Assembly: GCF_900106515.1 (NCBI RefSeq)
Contig: NZ_FNWF01000002.1
Location: 216,001-280,000, forward strand
DNA from: Peptoniphilus lacydonensis
Lineage (GTDB): Bacteria; Bacillota; Clostridia; Tissierellales; Peptoniphilaceae
Direction: 5' to 3'
DNA length: 64,000 nucleotides
The stretch's first letter is position 1. Every line of letters starts with the position of its first letter. Shown here one piece after another: positions 33,957 to 43,181 of the stretch. Below the pieces are notes generated by a model. That model was not told the origin of the DNA, did no database searches, and saw only the letters and a program-made list of their open reading frames with translations. Position numbers and translations under genes: made by a program.

Positions 33957-36383
33957 TTATTTTATTTTTTCAATAATTCTATACTTAGTGTCAAAACCTT
34001 CACTTGTACCTGTGAAAGAAGATTCTTCTTTAGCTAAATCAGACATAGTGTCCACAATTTCTTTGAATTCTGGAAGTTCTTCTGTCTTTTCATCAAGTTC
34101 ATCTATACCTTTTTGTTTAAATTCTGCTAATTTTTCAGCAAAAGTCTTCATGTTAGAATCTATTAAATCCCCACCATCTTTTAATTCTACTGTTCCAGAA
34201 TTTAATTCTTCAATTCCATCATTCAGCTTTCTAATTCCATCTCTCATAGGAGCAACACCTTCAGTTTTTAATCTTGGAAAATCTTTAAAAAGTTGTGACT
34301 TATCTCTAAATTCTAAAAGACCTTCAGATAAATCTGATGCTCCAGAATTTAATTTTGATGAATTTGAATCAAGTTCTTCTATTGCATCTGTAAACTTATT
34401 TACACCTTCTTCACTTTTTTCAGTTCCTTCTCTTAATTTTGATGATCCGTCTTTTAATTTTCCAGTTGCATCATCAAGTTTAACTAAAGAATCTGAAAGT
34501 TTCATTAATTGTGAAGTATCCATTTTTGATGCTGCTTCTGACATTGCCTTTTCAAGAGAATTATAGATTTGATTTGAACCATTGTATAATTGTTCTGATC
34601 CTTGTTGTAATTGTTCAAGTCCACCAGGAAGTTGTGACATACCAGCGTTTATCTTTTCTGAATTTGCTGCTAATTTATTCATTCCTGCTTTTAACTCATC
34701 AAGTTGTCCTAATTGTTCAGACATTCCACTTAGCCCCTTTAATGCTTGAAGTTGTACTCCTACTTTTTGAGTTTTTGCTCCAATATTTTGTGCATCAGCT
34801 CCTAAATCTCCAGCAGAATCTTGTAAAACAGCCATGGCTTGTCTAACTAATTCATTATCTGCTACTCCAGATTCTTGAAGCATTTTAATTGCTTGTCCAA
34901 TATCTCTAGTTGATGCTGCAACTGATTGTGCACTTTGACCAATACTTTGAAGATCTCCTTCTACGTTAATATTTTCAAGTCCAGATAAATCTGGTTTTTT
35001 AATTTGTTGAACTTGTGCATTCATTTTTTGCATTCCGTCATTAAACTGATCTTCTCCTGCTGCAAGTTTACTTGCACTTTCATAAGCTTTTGTAGCACCA
35101 TCATTTAATTTACTTGCTCCAGCAGATAGCTTACCTATTCCTTCTTTTAATTCAAGCATTTTTGCCAAAGCTTGTTCCTTTAATTCGTCAATCTTACTTA
35201 ATTTACTAGAACCTTCTCTAAGTTGAGCTGTCGCATCTTTTAATTTTCCTAGACCATCATCAAGTTCAGCTGAACCATCTTTTAGTTTTTTTGCTCCATC
35301 TCTCATTTCGCCAGTTTTTTCATTCATTTTTCCAACAGCTTCAGTATAATCACTAATTCCAGAAGTTAACTTACTTCCACCTTCATACATTTCTTGTGCT
35401 GCTCCTGGAACTGGTTCAACTTTGTCTATTACTTCATCTAATTTATCTTCAAATTCGCCAGATTTATCATAAAGTTCTTCTGAACCATCTTGTAACTTTT
35501 CTGTTCCATCACTAAGTTCTATAATTCCGTCGTTTAATTCGTGTTGAGCATCAGAAAGTTTTACAGAAGCGTCTACTAATTTTTCTGAATTGTCTTCCAA
35601 TTCTCTAATTCCATCACGCATAGTATCAATTTTTTCTAAATCAGCTTCATTTTGGAAAAGTTCATTTGAAACTACTGAATAAATTTCAATTGGTTCATAA
35701 TCTTTTATATCCATTTCAATTATTGCTTCGTTTCTAAACTCTTCCATTTGTCTATCTTCTAAAATACTTTCAAAGTTTTCTTTAAGACCTGGAGTTAGAA
35801 CTGAAGTTACAACTTCATTTTTACCATCTTTTGCAATTTTTGCATCATCTGATTCAATGTTTGATACATTTTCTTGTGGGAAAGACATTGCAGTTACAAC
35901 AGTATAAGGTGCATAAACTTTTGTATTTTTTCCACCAATCTTTTTTATCACATATTTATTATTTTGTGCTGATAGTACAACTTTTAAATGCCCTGATTTT
36001 CCTTTAAGCTTACTATTTTCTGTCTTTTTCCCATCAAGATAATATTCTATATTAACATCTATAGGTATATCTGCGTCACTTTTACCTTGATAATAAATAT
36101 CTTTGACATTTTCATCCCAATAAATATATCCATTATTATTCTTTAATTTCTCATCTGTCTTTAAATTTTTAATATTTTTTAGATTTGTCTTGTCCTTACC
36201 CTTTATATTCTCTTCAGAATTTAGCCAAACAGAAACAGTCTTATCTTTAATATTTTCATCTTCTTTTAAAACATAAACTGTTTCACTTTTGTTTACTACA
36301 TTTTCCGCAGCAAAAGCTGTATTAGTTAAAATCATTGAAGATAAAACAATCGATATTACTTTTTTCTCCATTTTTTTATTCAT
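33957..36383 (-). CDS. Secreted x-x-x-Leu-x-x-Gly heptad-repeat protein, exporter partner
   Basis: An 808-residue protein with an N-terminal signal peptide (KKVISIVLSSMILTNTAFA). A beta-rich part covers residues 30-250. A very long heptad region (about 255-760) is full of LxDGxxxLxDG repeats of the TIGR03057 kind also seen in YhgE/Pip proteins. There is no C-terminal membrane helix or sorting signal. The gene lies 14 bp after the MMPL exporter gene and is co-transcribed with it and tetR. It may be an extracellular adaptor rod for the exporter, which is inference. Confidence 0.75.
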   Translation of the reverse strand: MNKKMEKKVISIVLSSMILTNTAFAAENVVNKSETVYVLKEDENIKDKTVSVWLNSEENIKGKDKTNLKNIKNLKTDEKLKNNNGYIYWDENVKDIYYQGKSDADIPIDVNIEYYLDGKKTENSKLKGKSGHLKVVLSAQNNKYVIKKIGGKNTKVYAPYTVVTAMSFPQENVSNIESDDAKIAKDGKNEVVTSVLTPGLKENFESILEDRQMEEFRNEAIIEMDIKDYEPIEIYSVVSNELFQNEADLEKIDTMRDGIRELEDNSEKLVDASVKLSDAQHELNDGIIELSDGTEKLQDGSEELYDKSGEFEDKLDEVIDKVEPVPGAAQEMYEGGSKLTSGISDYTEAVGKMNEKTGEMRDGAKKLKDGSAELDDGLGKLKDATAQLREGSSKLSKIDELKEQALAKMLELKEGIGKLSAGASKLNDGATKAYESASKLAAGEDQFNDGMQKMNAQVQQIKKPDLSGLENINVEGDLQSIGQSAQSVAASTRDIGQAIKMLQESGVADNELVRQAMAVLQDSAGDLGADAQNIGAKTQKVGVQLQALKGLSGMSEQLGQLDELKAGMNKLAANSEKINAGMSQLPGGLEQLQQGSEQLYNGSNQIYNSLEKAMSEAASKMDTSQLMKLSDSLVKLDDATGKLKDGSSKLREGTEKSEEGVNKFTDAIEELDSNSSKLNSGASDLSEGLLEFRDKSQLFKDFPRLKTEGVAPMRDGIRKLNDGIEELNSGTVELKDGGDLIDSNMKTFAEKLAEFKQKGIDELDEKTEELPEFKEIVDTMSDLAKEESSFTGTSEGFDTKYRIIEKIK

Positions 36384-36397
36384 TTCTTATTCTCCTT

Positions 36398-38452
36398 TTA
36401 ATCTAAACCTTTAGTAGTTTTCCTTACAAATGGAAAACTTATTGATATTATGGCTGGAAGCAAAAATATAATTACAGACATACTTATAATCGCTCCTCTA
36501 GCCAAGAAAATACAAATAGTAGATACAATTTCCATTTTTGAATATATACCTACACCAATAGTCGCTGCCATAAATGATAAGGCAGAAGTTACAATAGACT
36601 TTGAAGTTTCTTTTACAGAAACTCTTATTGATTGATCTACATCTTTTGTTTCTTTATATTCTAATAAAAATCTATCAGTCATTAATATTGAGTAGTCAAT
36701 AGTTGACCCTAGCTGGATAACTCCAATTATTATAGATGTAATAAAAGGAATTGTGTGATTTAAATAGAATGGTATTCCCATATTAATTTGTATTGCAAGC
36801 TCAATTGCTGCTATTAACACAACTGGTATCCCAAAAGATTTAAATACAATTGCAATTATTAAAAATACAACTGAAATTGAAATTATATTTACAACTTTAA
36901 AGTCTCTATCTGAAATAACTGTAAGGTCATCAGTCAATACAGCTTCACCAGTTAAATATCCATTTTTATCATATTTATTTACAACTTTTTTCAAAGTGTT
37001 TACTTGTTTTTTTACTTCAGGCGATGCAGTTTGGTATTTTGAATTCGCCATTATCATTTGATAACCACCCTTTGAAAAATTATCTTGAACTTTATCCGGC
37101 AAGAATTCTGATGGAAAAGTAAATCCAGTCAACGAACTTACACTAAGAACTGAATTAATTCCATCAGTTCCCTTTACATCGTTAATCAGCCCATCTAAAT
37201 CAGAATTAGATAAATCATCTTTTACAACAATAAAATGAGTACTTGCCATGTCATAATCTTTTTTCATTTTATTTAAAGCTACAATTGAATCTAAGTCTTG
37301 TGGAAGAGATCTATCCAAATTGTAATAAAGTTTAGTATTTATTGAACCATACATAGATGGTAAAAATAACACAAGAAAAATTGTAAATAGTTTCTTTTTA
37401 TTTTTTACAGTAAATTCAGCAACTTTATCAAATTCAGGAAGCAACACTCTGTGATTATATTTATTTACTAGCTTTTCAACAACCAAAAGCATTGCTGGAA
37501 GTACAGTTATAGTTGCAATAAGTCCTATTAAAACTCCCTTACTCATTACAAGACCAATATCCTTACCAAGTCCAAGTCTCATTGCTATAAGAACAATAAA
37601 ACCTGCAAAAGTTGTAAGTGATGATGCAAACAAAGAAGATATTGTCTTTTGAACTGCAACATCCATAGCATCATACTTATTATCAAAATTTTTCTTTTCA
37701 TCAACATATTTATGATACAAAAATATTGAGTAGTCCATGGTTACAGCAAGCTGTAATACAGCCGCTATTGCTTTTGTAATGTAAGAGATTTCTCCCAGAA
37801 ATACATTCGTCCCAAAATTATATAAAACTGCATAACCAATTGTCAAAAGAAAAACAAATGGAACTATTGTAGATTCATTCGTAATAGATAAAACAATAAG
37901 ACCAAGTACAACAGCAAGGACAACATAAATTGGAGTTTCCTCGTCTATTAAATCTTTTGTGTCTTTTACAAGTGAAGAAATACCACTTAAATATTTTGGT
38001 TTTGAACCAATATCTCTTATTTTATCAATAGCATTCATAGTAGTTAGTGAAGAAGAAGATTCACTAAATTTTACTATCATAAGGGTAGAACCATCTGCAT
38101 AAAAAATATCTTTTATTTCATCTGGTAAAAATTCACTTGGAATCATATCTCCAACAGTAGATGATTTTGAAATTACATCTTCAACACCATCAATCTCTAG
38201 AATTTTTTCTCTCAGAACTTCTGCATCATGATCCGACCCCTCTAAAATAAGCATCCCTGTCGCTGCATTCTTAAATTCTTCATCAAGAATTTGTTGCCCT
38301 TGAGTTGACTTTAAATCATTTGGTAAGTAGGACAAAATATCATAATTTACTCCCGTTAGTTTATACCCTATTATTGATGGAAAAAGTAGAAAAGTCATTA
38401 CAAGTAAAACAAATTTAGGTCTATGTGATATAAATTTTGTAAATTTTTTCAT
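36398..38452 (-). CDS. MMPL/RND-superfamily exporter
   Basis: A 684-residue membrane protein with the two-fold RND layout: helix 1, a large outer loop, and a block of helices (about 180-335), then the same again (about 360-680). Sterol-sensing-like segments LQLAVTMDYSIFLYHKY and IQLGSTIDYSILMTDRF carry the conserved Asp-Tyr for proton relay. Such pumps export lipids or drugs. It overlaps tetR by 4 bp. Confidence 0.88.
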   Translation of the reverse strand: MKKFTKFISHRPKFVLLVMTFLLFPSIIGYKLTGVNYDILSYLPNDLKSTQGQQILDEEFKNAATGMLILEGSDHDAEVLREKILEIDGVEDVISKSSTVGDMIPSEFLPDEIKDIFYADGSTLMIVKFSESSSSLTTMNAIDKIRDIGSKPKYLSGISSLVKDTKDLIDEETPIYVVLAVVLGLIVLSITNESTIVPFVFLLTIGYAVLYNFGTNVFLGEISYITKAIAAVLQLAVTMDYSIFLYHKYVDEKKNFDNKYDAMDVAVQKTISSLFASSLTTFAGFIVLIAMRLGLGKDIGLVMSKGVLIGLIATITVLPAMLLVVEKLVNKYNHRVLLPEFDKVAEFTVKNKKKLFTIFLVLFLPSMYGSINTKLYYNLDRSLPQDLDSIVALNKMKKDYDMASTHFIVVKDDLSNSDLDGLINDVKGTDGINSVLSVSSLTGFTFPSEFLPDKVQDNFSKGGYQMIMANSKYQTASPEVKKQVNTLKKVVNKYDKNGYLTGEAVLTDDLTVISDRDFKVVNIISISVVFLIIAIVFKSFGIPVVLIAAIELAIQINMGIPFYLNHTIPFITSIIIGVIQLGSTIDYSILMTDRFLLEYKETKDVDQSIRVSVKETSKSIVTSALSFMAATIGVGIYSKMEIVSTICIFLARGAIISMSVIIFLLPAIISISFPFVRKTTKGLD

Positions 38453-39048
38453 GGTTGCACTCTTCCTATTATCTTTTCCACAATTTTATAAAGAACTGGT
38501 TTCATTTCGTCTATTGTCAAAACAGAATCATCCATAAGTGCTGATTCACAGGTTGAAAGAACAATGTGAATAGTTAAAGACAAAATAAATAATCTCTCTG
38601 AATTAGAAAGCTTAATTGGAAATAAATTAGAATACCTATTTAGCACAAAATCAAGTGTCGTTTCAGCTTCCCTAAATCTGTCGTCATTTTCAATTTTTGC
38701 ATATAATGCCCAATTTAAATTCTTAGAAATAAGTCTAAGTTCTAAGGGATCATTTACCAAGTAATCAATTATATAATTTATAAAAGAAATATATTTATCC
38801 TCTAAATCCTCTCCAGTACATTTGCTATTAGCTTTATAAAATAAATCTGTCATTATATCTAAAACTATTTTTTCTTCAAGATCCTTTTTATCTCTAAAAT
38901 ATAAATAAAAAGTCCCTAATCCAAAATCAGTCTTGTTCATAATATCTCTAATAGAGGTCCCTTCTATACCTTTATCTCTAAAGGAAGAAAGAGCTGCCTC
39001 AGTAATTTTTTCTTCTTTTTCCTTTTTTCTTTCCTCAGATTTTAACAT
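38449..39048 (-). CDS. TetR-family repressor of the MMPL operon
   Basis: A 199-residue regulator. The N-terminal helix-turn-helix is ITEAALSSFRDKGIEGTSIRDIMNKTDFGLGTFYLYFRDKKDL. The C-terminal ligand domain is diverse. It is the first gene of the exporter operon and has GAAC/GTTC inverted repeats between its promoter and its ATG, so autorepression relieved by an exported compound is likely. Confidence 0.88.
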   Translation of the reverse strand: MLKSEERKKEKEEKITEAALSSFRDKGIEGTSIRDIMNKTDFGLGTFYLYFRDKKDLEEKIVLDIMTDLFYKANSKCTGEDLEDKYISFINYIIDYLVNDPLELRLISKNLNWALYAKIENDDRFREAETTLDFVLNRYSNLFPIKLSNSERLFILSLTIHIVLSTCESALMDDSVLTIDEMKPVLYKIVEKIIGRVQP

Positions 39049-39072
39049 AAAACCTCCATCTAATTCTCAATT

Positions 39073-39093
39073 GAACAACGTTCACTTTCGAAC
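39073..39093. promoter_or_regulatory. Probable TetR operator
   Basis: GAAC-n3-GTTC (39073-39083) and GTTC-n6-GAAC (39080-39093) overlap, giving three half-sites. They sit at the predicted start site of the tetR-mmpl operon. Confidence 0.6.
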
Positions 39094-39100
39094 AAATGAT

Positions 39101-39129
39101 ATGATACCCCTTTTTTAATTAAAGTTCAA
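39101..39129 (-). promoter_or_regulatory. Promoter of tetR-MMPL operon
   Basis: TTGAAC (39124-39129), 17-bp spacer, TATCAT (39101-39106) on the minus strand. Confidence 0.65.
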
Positions 39130-39293
39130 CTCTTTTTTGTTTTTTATTTCAACAAAAATTTTACATAAAACAAAGTCCAAAATCTTATAATCTCATCTTA
39201 TTATTTATCTATAAATTTAAAACTTTTCCTACTAATTAATTAATAATAAACTTTTTATATGTGATTTTTTACATCAATCTCTAATATTTATTT

Positions 39294-39322
39294 TTTACAA
39301 AAATTATGTATTATTGTATAAT
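39294..39322 (+). promoter_or_regulatory. Promoter of DUF4300 lipoprotein gene
   Basis: TTTACA (39294-39299), 17-bp spacer, TATAAT (39317-39322), 35 bp ahead of the ATG. The rest of the divergent region 39130-39293 is AT-rich with no other feature seen. Confidence 0.75.
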
Positions 39323-39356
39323 TTAACTTAATATTTTTTATAAAATTGGAGGAAAA

Positions 39357-40223
39357 ATGAAAAGAAAAATTATAATTCTTTTAGCTTGTCTTGCTATTTT
39401 AGTTTCGGGATGTGCTAAAAATAATTTACAAAATAAATATACTAAGAGTTCTATTAATAAAGAAAGTATTAAAAAAATAAACGAGCCACTCTATTCTAAT
39501 TTAAATGACAAGGATTGTATTTCATTTGTAAAAAAATCTATTGAAAACAATTTAAATAGTAAAAATGCCGAAACTTTTACAAAACTTGTACAAGATTACA
39601 ACAAGTCAATACCAAAAGATTTACTCAGTGGAAAATTTAATAAAAATTCATTTGATGAAAAAAATTCTGGAGAAATCATGGATCTAAGATATAAAACAAA
39701 GCACATCTATCCTGACACAAATTGTAGAATAAATTCATTTTTACTTTTAAAAGATGATATGAAATTTAATTCAAACACAAAAGTTGATGATTATATGCTA
39801 TTTATGGATGAAGATTCCATAAAAACTTCAAATTTATTTGACGACGATGAGTTTAATAACTTTAAAAAATTATTTTCAAGGGTTGAAACAAAAAATAGCA
39901 AAGATCCAAAAGTCCAAGGAGAAATTATGTCTTCTTATTTATCAAATTTCACTTTCCCGGAAAAAGCAAAAATGATTTCTCTAGTACTTCACGACAACTT
40001 AGATGGCGATTATCTTTTTATCGGCCATGTTGGAGTTCTTCTAAATATAGATGAAGGCTATCTCTTCTTGGAAAAAATTTCTTTTGAAGAACCCTATCAA
40101 GCTATAAAATTCTCTGACAAAGAATCTTGTTACAAATACCTAAAAGAAAAATATAATGACTATACAGACCCTGAAGTTGCTCATCCTTTTATAATGGAAA
40201 ATAATGAGTATATAGATATTTAA
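39357..40223 (+). CDS. DUF4300-family lipoprotein
   Basis: A 288-residue surface lipoprotein. The signal peptide is RKIIILLACLAILVSGC, with Cys19 in the lipobox LVSGC. The mature part has INEPLYSNLNDKDC and FIGHVGVLLNIDEGYLFLEKISFEEPYQAIKF, which fit the DUF4300 family. Function is unknown; the C-terminal half looks like a compact enzyme-like domain. AGGA precedes the ATG. Monocistronic on the plus strand. Confidence 0.72.
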   Translation: MKRKIIILLACLAILVSGCAKNNLQNKYTKSSINKESIKKINEPLYSNLNDKDCISFVKKSIENNLNSKNAETFTKLVQDYNKSIPKDLLSGKFNKNSFDEKNSGEIMDLRYKTKHIYPDTNCRINSFLLLKDDMKFNSNTKVDDYMLFMDEDSIKTSNLFDDDEFNNFKKLFSRVETKNSKDPKVQGEIMSSYLSNFTFPEKAKMISLVLHDNLDGDYLFIGHVGVLLNIDEGYLFLEKISFEEPYQAIKFSDKESCYKYLKEKYNDYTDPEVAHPFIMENNEYIDI

Positions 40224-40264
40224 CTTACAGAGCTTCTTATATTATAATTTCACAAGTTTTAAAA

Positions 40265-40340
40265 CAAAAAATCTGACAAATAACTAATATCAATATTTGA
40301 TACTTAAAGCAAATATCAAAACTAGTCTAAGTCAGATTAA
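40265..40340 (-). terminator. Long-stem terminator after the C26 amidotransferase gene
   Basis: AATCTGAC/GTCAGATT outer stem with an extended inner stem (ACTAGTTTTGATATTTG region) and a T run on the minus strand. Confidence 0.7.
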
Positions 40341-40343
40341 AAA

Positions 40344-41090
40344 CTAATTAAACTTTTTACAATTCATCACAAAATCAATGAATAAATTTTTGCAAGCTTC
40401 ATCAATATCATACATAATTTCAGGATGCCACTGAACTCCAATAATATTATAGTTATCGTCAATCCTTTCCACAGCCTCAATTATATTATCTGAGGATTTA
40501 GCAGATACTTTAAGTCCATCTCCAACATTTCCAATTGCTTGATGATGAATGGAATTTACAAAAATATTTTTCTTTTTTACAATTTCTCTTAACTGAGAAT
40601 CTTCCACTATATCAACGCTATGAACTGCTTTATATCTTGGGATTTTATTTTGTTTGTGCTCAATTTTAGAATTTATATTTAATATTAAAGTCCCACCAAA
40701 GTAAGCATTAATTATCTGGGTTCCCCTACAAATACCAAGAACAGGAATACTCCTTTTCTTAAAAACATAATTTAAAATATCAAGTTCTTGATCATCTCTT
40801 CTACAAGTAAGTGAACCTGTAAACTCATCGGCACATTGTCTGCATATAACAGGATTAATATCATTCCCACCAGAAAGAACAACTCCATCTAGCTTATCCA
40901 TAATAGAATACGTATCTTCGCTAGAATTTGGCGTAGGTAAAATTACTGCAATTCCACCTGACTTATTAATTGCATTAGCATAATCTCTAGTAATAAAATT
41001 ATAAATTTTCCGTCTGTTCTCTTTTTCTTTTATTGTGATATCTTTTTCGTCAGCTTTGTAACCAGCTGTGATTCCTATAACAGGTTTCAA
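40344..41090 (-). CDS. Class I glutamine amidotransferase-like hydrolase (peptidase C26)
   Basis: PuuD-like hydrolase of gamma-glutamyl compounds. The nucleophile elbow is VLGICRGTQIINAYFGG with Cys near residue 122. VLSGGNDINP, SIHHQAIG and the His-Glu pair in VQWHPEIMYD complete the triad. At 248 residues it is normal. It begins with TTG after GGGGAG. No polyamine or GABA genes lie nearby, so the exact gamma-glutamyl substrate is open. Confidence 0.85.
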   Translation of the reverse strand: MKPVIGITAGYKADEKDITIKEKENRRKIYNFITRDYANAINKSGGIAVILPTPNSSEDTYSIMDKLDGVVLSGGNDINPVICRQCADEFTGSLTCRRDDQELDILNYVFKKRSIPVLGICRGTQIINAYFGGTLILNINSKIEHKQNKIPRYKAVHSVDIVEDSQLREIVKKKNIFVNSIHHQAIGNVGDGLKVSAKSSDNIIEAVERIDDNYNIIGVQWHPEIMYDIDEACKNLFIDFVMNCKKFN

Positions 41091-41178
41091 AAAAAATCTC
41101 CCCTTACATCATTTAAAAATATGTACTTAATAGTATACAACATATTTTCAAATAAACAAGTTACATGACTTCTTTATC

Positions 41179-41847
41179 TTAATAACCTCTTTCTTCAAAA
41201 AACAATATTACAAAGGAAACTGTAAGTAAAATTGCCGCTATAAGTATAGATTTTAAACCAACTAGTTCTGAGGTAATATAACCTAGTGCTGCACCCATTC
41301 CAAATATAAATATAACTGTATAATATTTTTTTGCATTTTCTAAATAATCTTTATTCTTTGTTATATGATACTTTGAAAGATTTTCTGTGGCACTCCTAAG
41401 ATTTCCTATGCACATTGTAGTAGCAAAGTTAAGACCATAAATTTTTTTAAATGCATACACTTGCATTGCACAAGAAAAAGATAACAGAGCGTTGGCAAGG
41501 TCATTTAAGTTTTCTGGTATGATTGATACTGTAATCATTATAATAACCTCTAAGATTATTATATATTGCCTCCAATGTAAGACTCTCTTATCTATGGCAT
41601 CTTCAAATCTTACGGCTATATACACACCAAGTGCAAAAGAAATAACAGGTATTAAATAAGAAAGTGCTGTTCTAAAATCAAGATCAACTACATTTTTAAA
41701 TAAAAGTACAATGTTCCCCGTCTGAGCATTTGCAAAAACTTTTCCCCTCATTAAATAAGAATAAGCATCTTGAAATCCGCCCGCAATTGTAATAAATACT
41801 AAAACTAAAAAAGTTTCGTGTAAATTTTCATAAGATTTCATCTTCAA
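41179..41847 (-). CDS. DUF1275 (YoaK-type) membrane protein
   Basis: A 222-residue membrane protein with about six helices. Family signature: TIAGGFQDAYSYLMRGKVFANAQTGNIVLL near the N-terminus and MCIGNLRSATENL in the middle. The TTG at 41847 is chosen because GAGGTGAT lies 4 bp upstream. The ATG at 41841 is an alternative. Function unknown. Confidence 0.82.
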   Translation of the reverse strand: MKMKSYENLHETFLVLVFITIAGGFQDAYSYLMRGKVFANAQTGNIVLLFKNVVDLDFRTALSYLIPVISFALGVYIAVRFEDAIDKRVLHWRQYIIILEVIIMITVSIIPENLNDLANALLSFSCAMQVYAFKKIYGLNFATTMCIGNLRSATENLSKYHITKNKDYLENAKKYYTVIFIFGMGAALGYITSELVGLKSILIAAILLTVSFVILFFEERGY

Positions 41848-41892
41848 TTTAATCACCTCTTTATAGTTTAATACAAAAGTAATTTTTTACAA

Positions 41893-41915
41893 GAAAAAAG
41901 GCAGGTTTCCCTACC
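41893..41915 (-). terminator. Terminator of the purine operon
   Basis: GGTAGG-GAAA-CCTGCC stem followed by six T on the minus strand, 14 bp past purD. Confidence 0.8.
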
Positions 41916-41928
41916 AATTTAAATTATT

Positions 41929-43173
41929 TTATTTTATTCCAATATCTTTTCTAAAATATGCTTTATCAAATTTTATTTTTTCTACATTTTTGTAAGCTTT
42001 TTCTCTTGCCTCTTTCAAGTCATTGCCAAGAGCTGTTACAGATAAAACTCTTCCACCATTTGTATAAATTGCATCAGTCTTTTTAGTTCCATTGTGAAAT
42101 ACTATTATATCTTTTTCTATATCATTTAATCCTGTGATTTCCTTTCCTTTTTCGTAGGATTCTGGATATCCTCCAGAGCACATAATTACTGTAAGACAAG
42201 TTTCTTTTTTCCATTTTATATCTTCTTTTTTAAGTTTTCCATCAATTGTCCTGTTTAAAATTTCAAAAAGATCACAGTCAAGCCTTGGCATTAACACTTC
42301 TGTTTCTGGATCACCAAAGCGCACATTAAATTCTAAAACTTTTGGCTTATCTTTTTCTATCATAAATCCAATAAATAAAATTCCTGAATAACTTAGTTTT
42401 TCAGAATCAAGGCCATTTTCAATTTGTCTATAAATTTTTTCAAGATTTTTTTCAAGCTCCTTGCTTGCTTCTACTGGAGAATAAGTTCCCACTCCACCAG
42501 TGTTTGACCCCTTATCTCCGTCATAAATTTGCTTGTGATCCTTTGCTCTTTCAAGTGGAAATAATTTGTTATTTGAAACAAGACATAGTACAGAGGCTTC
42601 TTCTCCACGCAAAAATTCTTCGACTACAACAGTACTGCCTTCTTCTCCAAAAATTTTATCTTTAAAGATTTTACTTAGTGCATTTTCTGCTTCCTCTTTA
42701 TTTTCACAAATAGTTACACCTTTTCCAAGGCAAAGCCCATCTGCTTTTACCACTAGAGGATAACCAAAATTTGAAATTCCTTTTATTGCATCTTCGTAAT
42801 TTTCAAAACTTTCATATTTTGCAGTTGGGATTGAATATTTTTCCAAAAATTTCTTTGTAAATTCCTTTGACTTTTCAAATCTTGCACATTCTTTATTTGG
42901 TCCAAAAATTTTAAGTCCCTTTTTATTAAATGCATCAACAATTCCCATGCAAAGAGGATCTTCTGGTCCAACAACTGTGAGATCTATTTTTTTATCTTCT
43001 GCAAATTTTAAAAGTTCATCAATATTTTTTGGATCAATATCTAAATTCTCACAAAAGCTTTCTGTGCCACCGTTTCCCTTTGCTACATAGACTTCATCAA
43101 CATCTTGACTTTCTTTTAGTTTCCATGCAAGTGCGTGTTCACGTCCACCATTTCCAATTACAAGTACTTTCAT
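41929..43173 (-). CDS. purD: Phosphoribosylamine-glycine ligase
   Basis: ATP-grasp enzyme forming GAR. It has GNGGREHALAWKL at the N-terminus, the ATP-grasp PLVVKADGLCLGKGVTICE, and FNVRFGDPETEVLMPRL near residue 280. At 414 residues it is complete. Last gene of the purC-E-M-N-H-D operon, 8 bp after purH. Confidence 0.96.
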   Translation of the reverse strand: MKVLVIGNGGREHALAWKLKESQDVDEVYVAKGNGGTESFCENLDIDPKNIDELLKFAEDKKIDLTVVGPEDPLCMGIVDAFNKKGLKIFGPNKECARFEKSKEFTKKFLEKYSIPTAKYESFENYEDAIKGISNFGYPLVVKADGLCLGKGVTICENKEEAENALSKIFKDKIFGEEGSTVVVEEFLRGEEASVLCLVSNNKLFPLERAKDHKQIYDGDKGSNTGGVGTYSPVEASKELEKNLEKIYRQIENGLDSEKLSYSGILFIGFMIEKDKPKVLEFNVRFGDPETEVLMPRLDCDLFEILNRTIDGKLKKEDIKWKKETCLTVIMCSGGYPESYEKGKEITGLNDIEKDIIVFHNGTKKTDAIYTNGGRVLSVTALGNDLKEAREKAYKNVEKIKFDKAYFRKDIGIK

Positions 43174-43181
43174 TTGTCCTC

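Noticed and set aside
34511-34846. Plus-strand ORF of about 111 codons opposite the heptad-repeat gene
   Set aside because: It mirrors repeated codons of the minus-strand gene, has no ribosome-binding site and no recognisable similarity.
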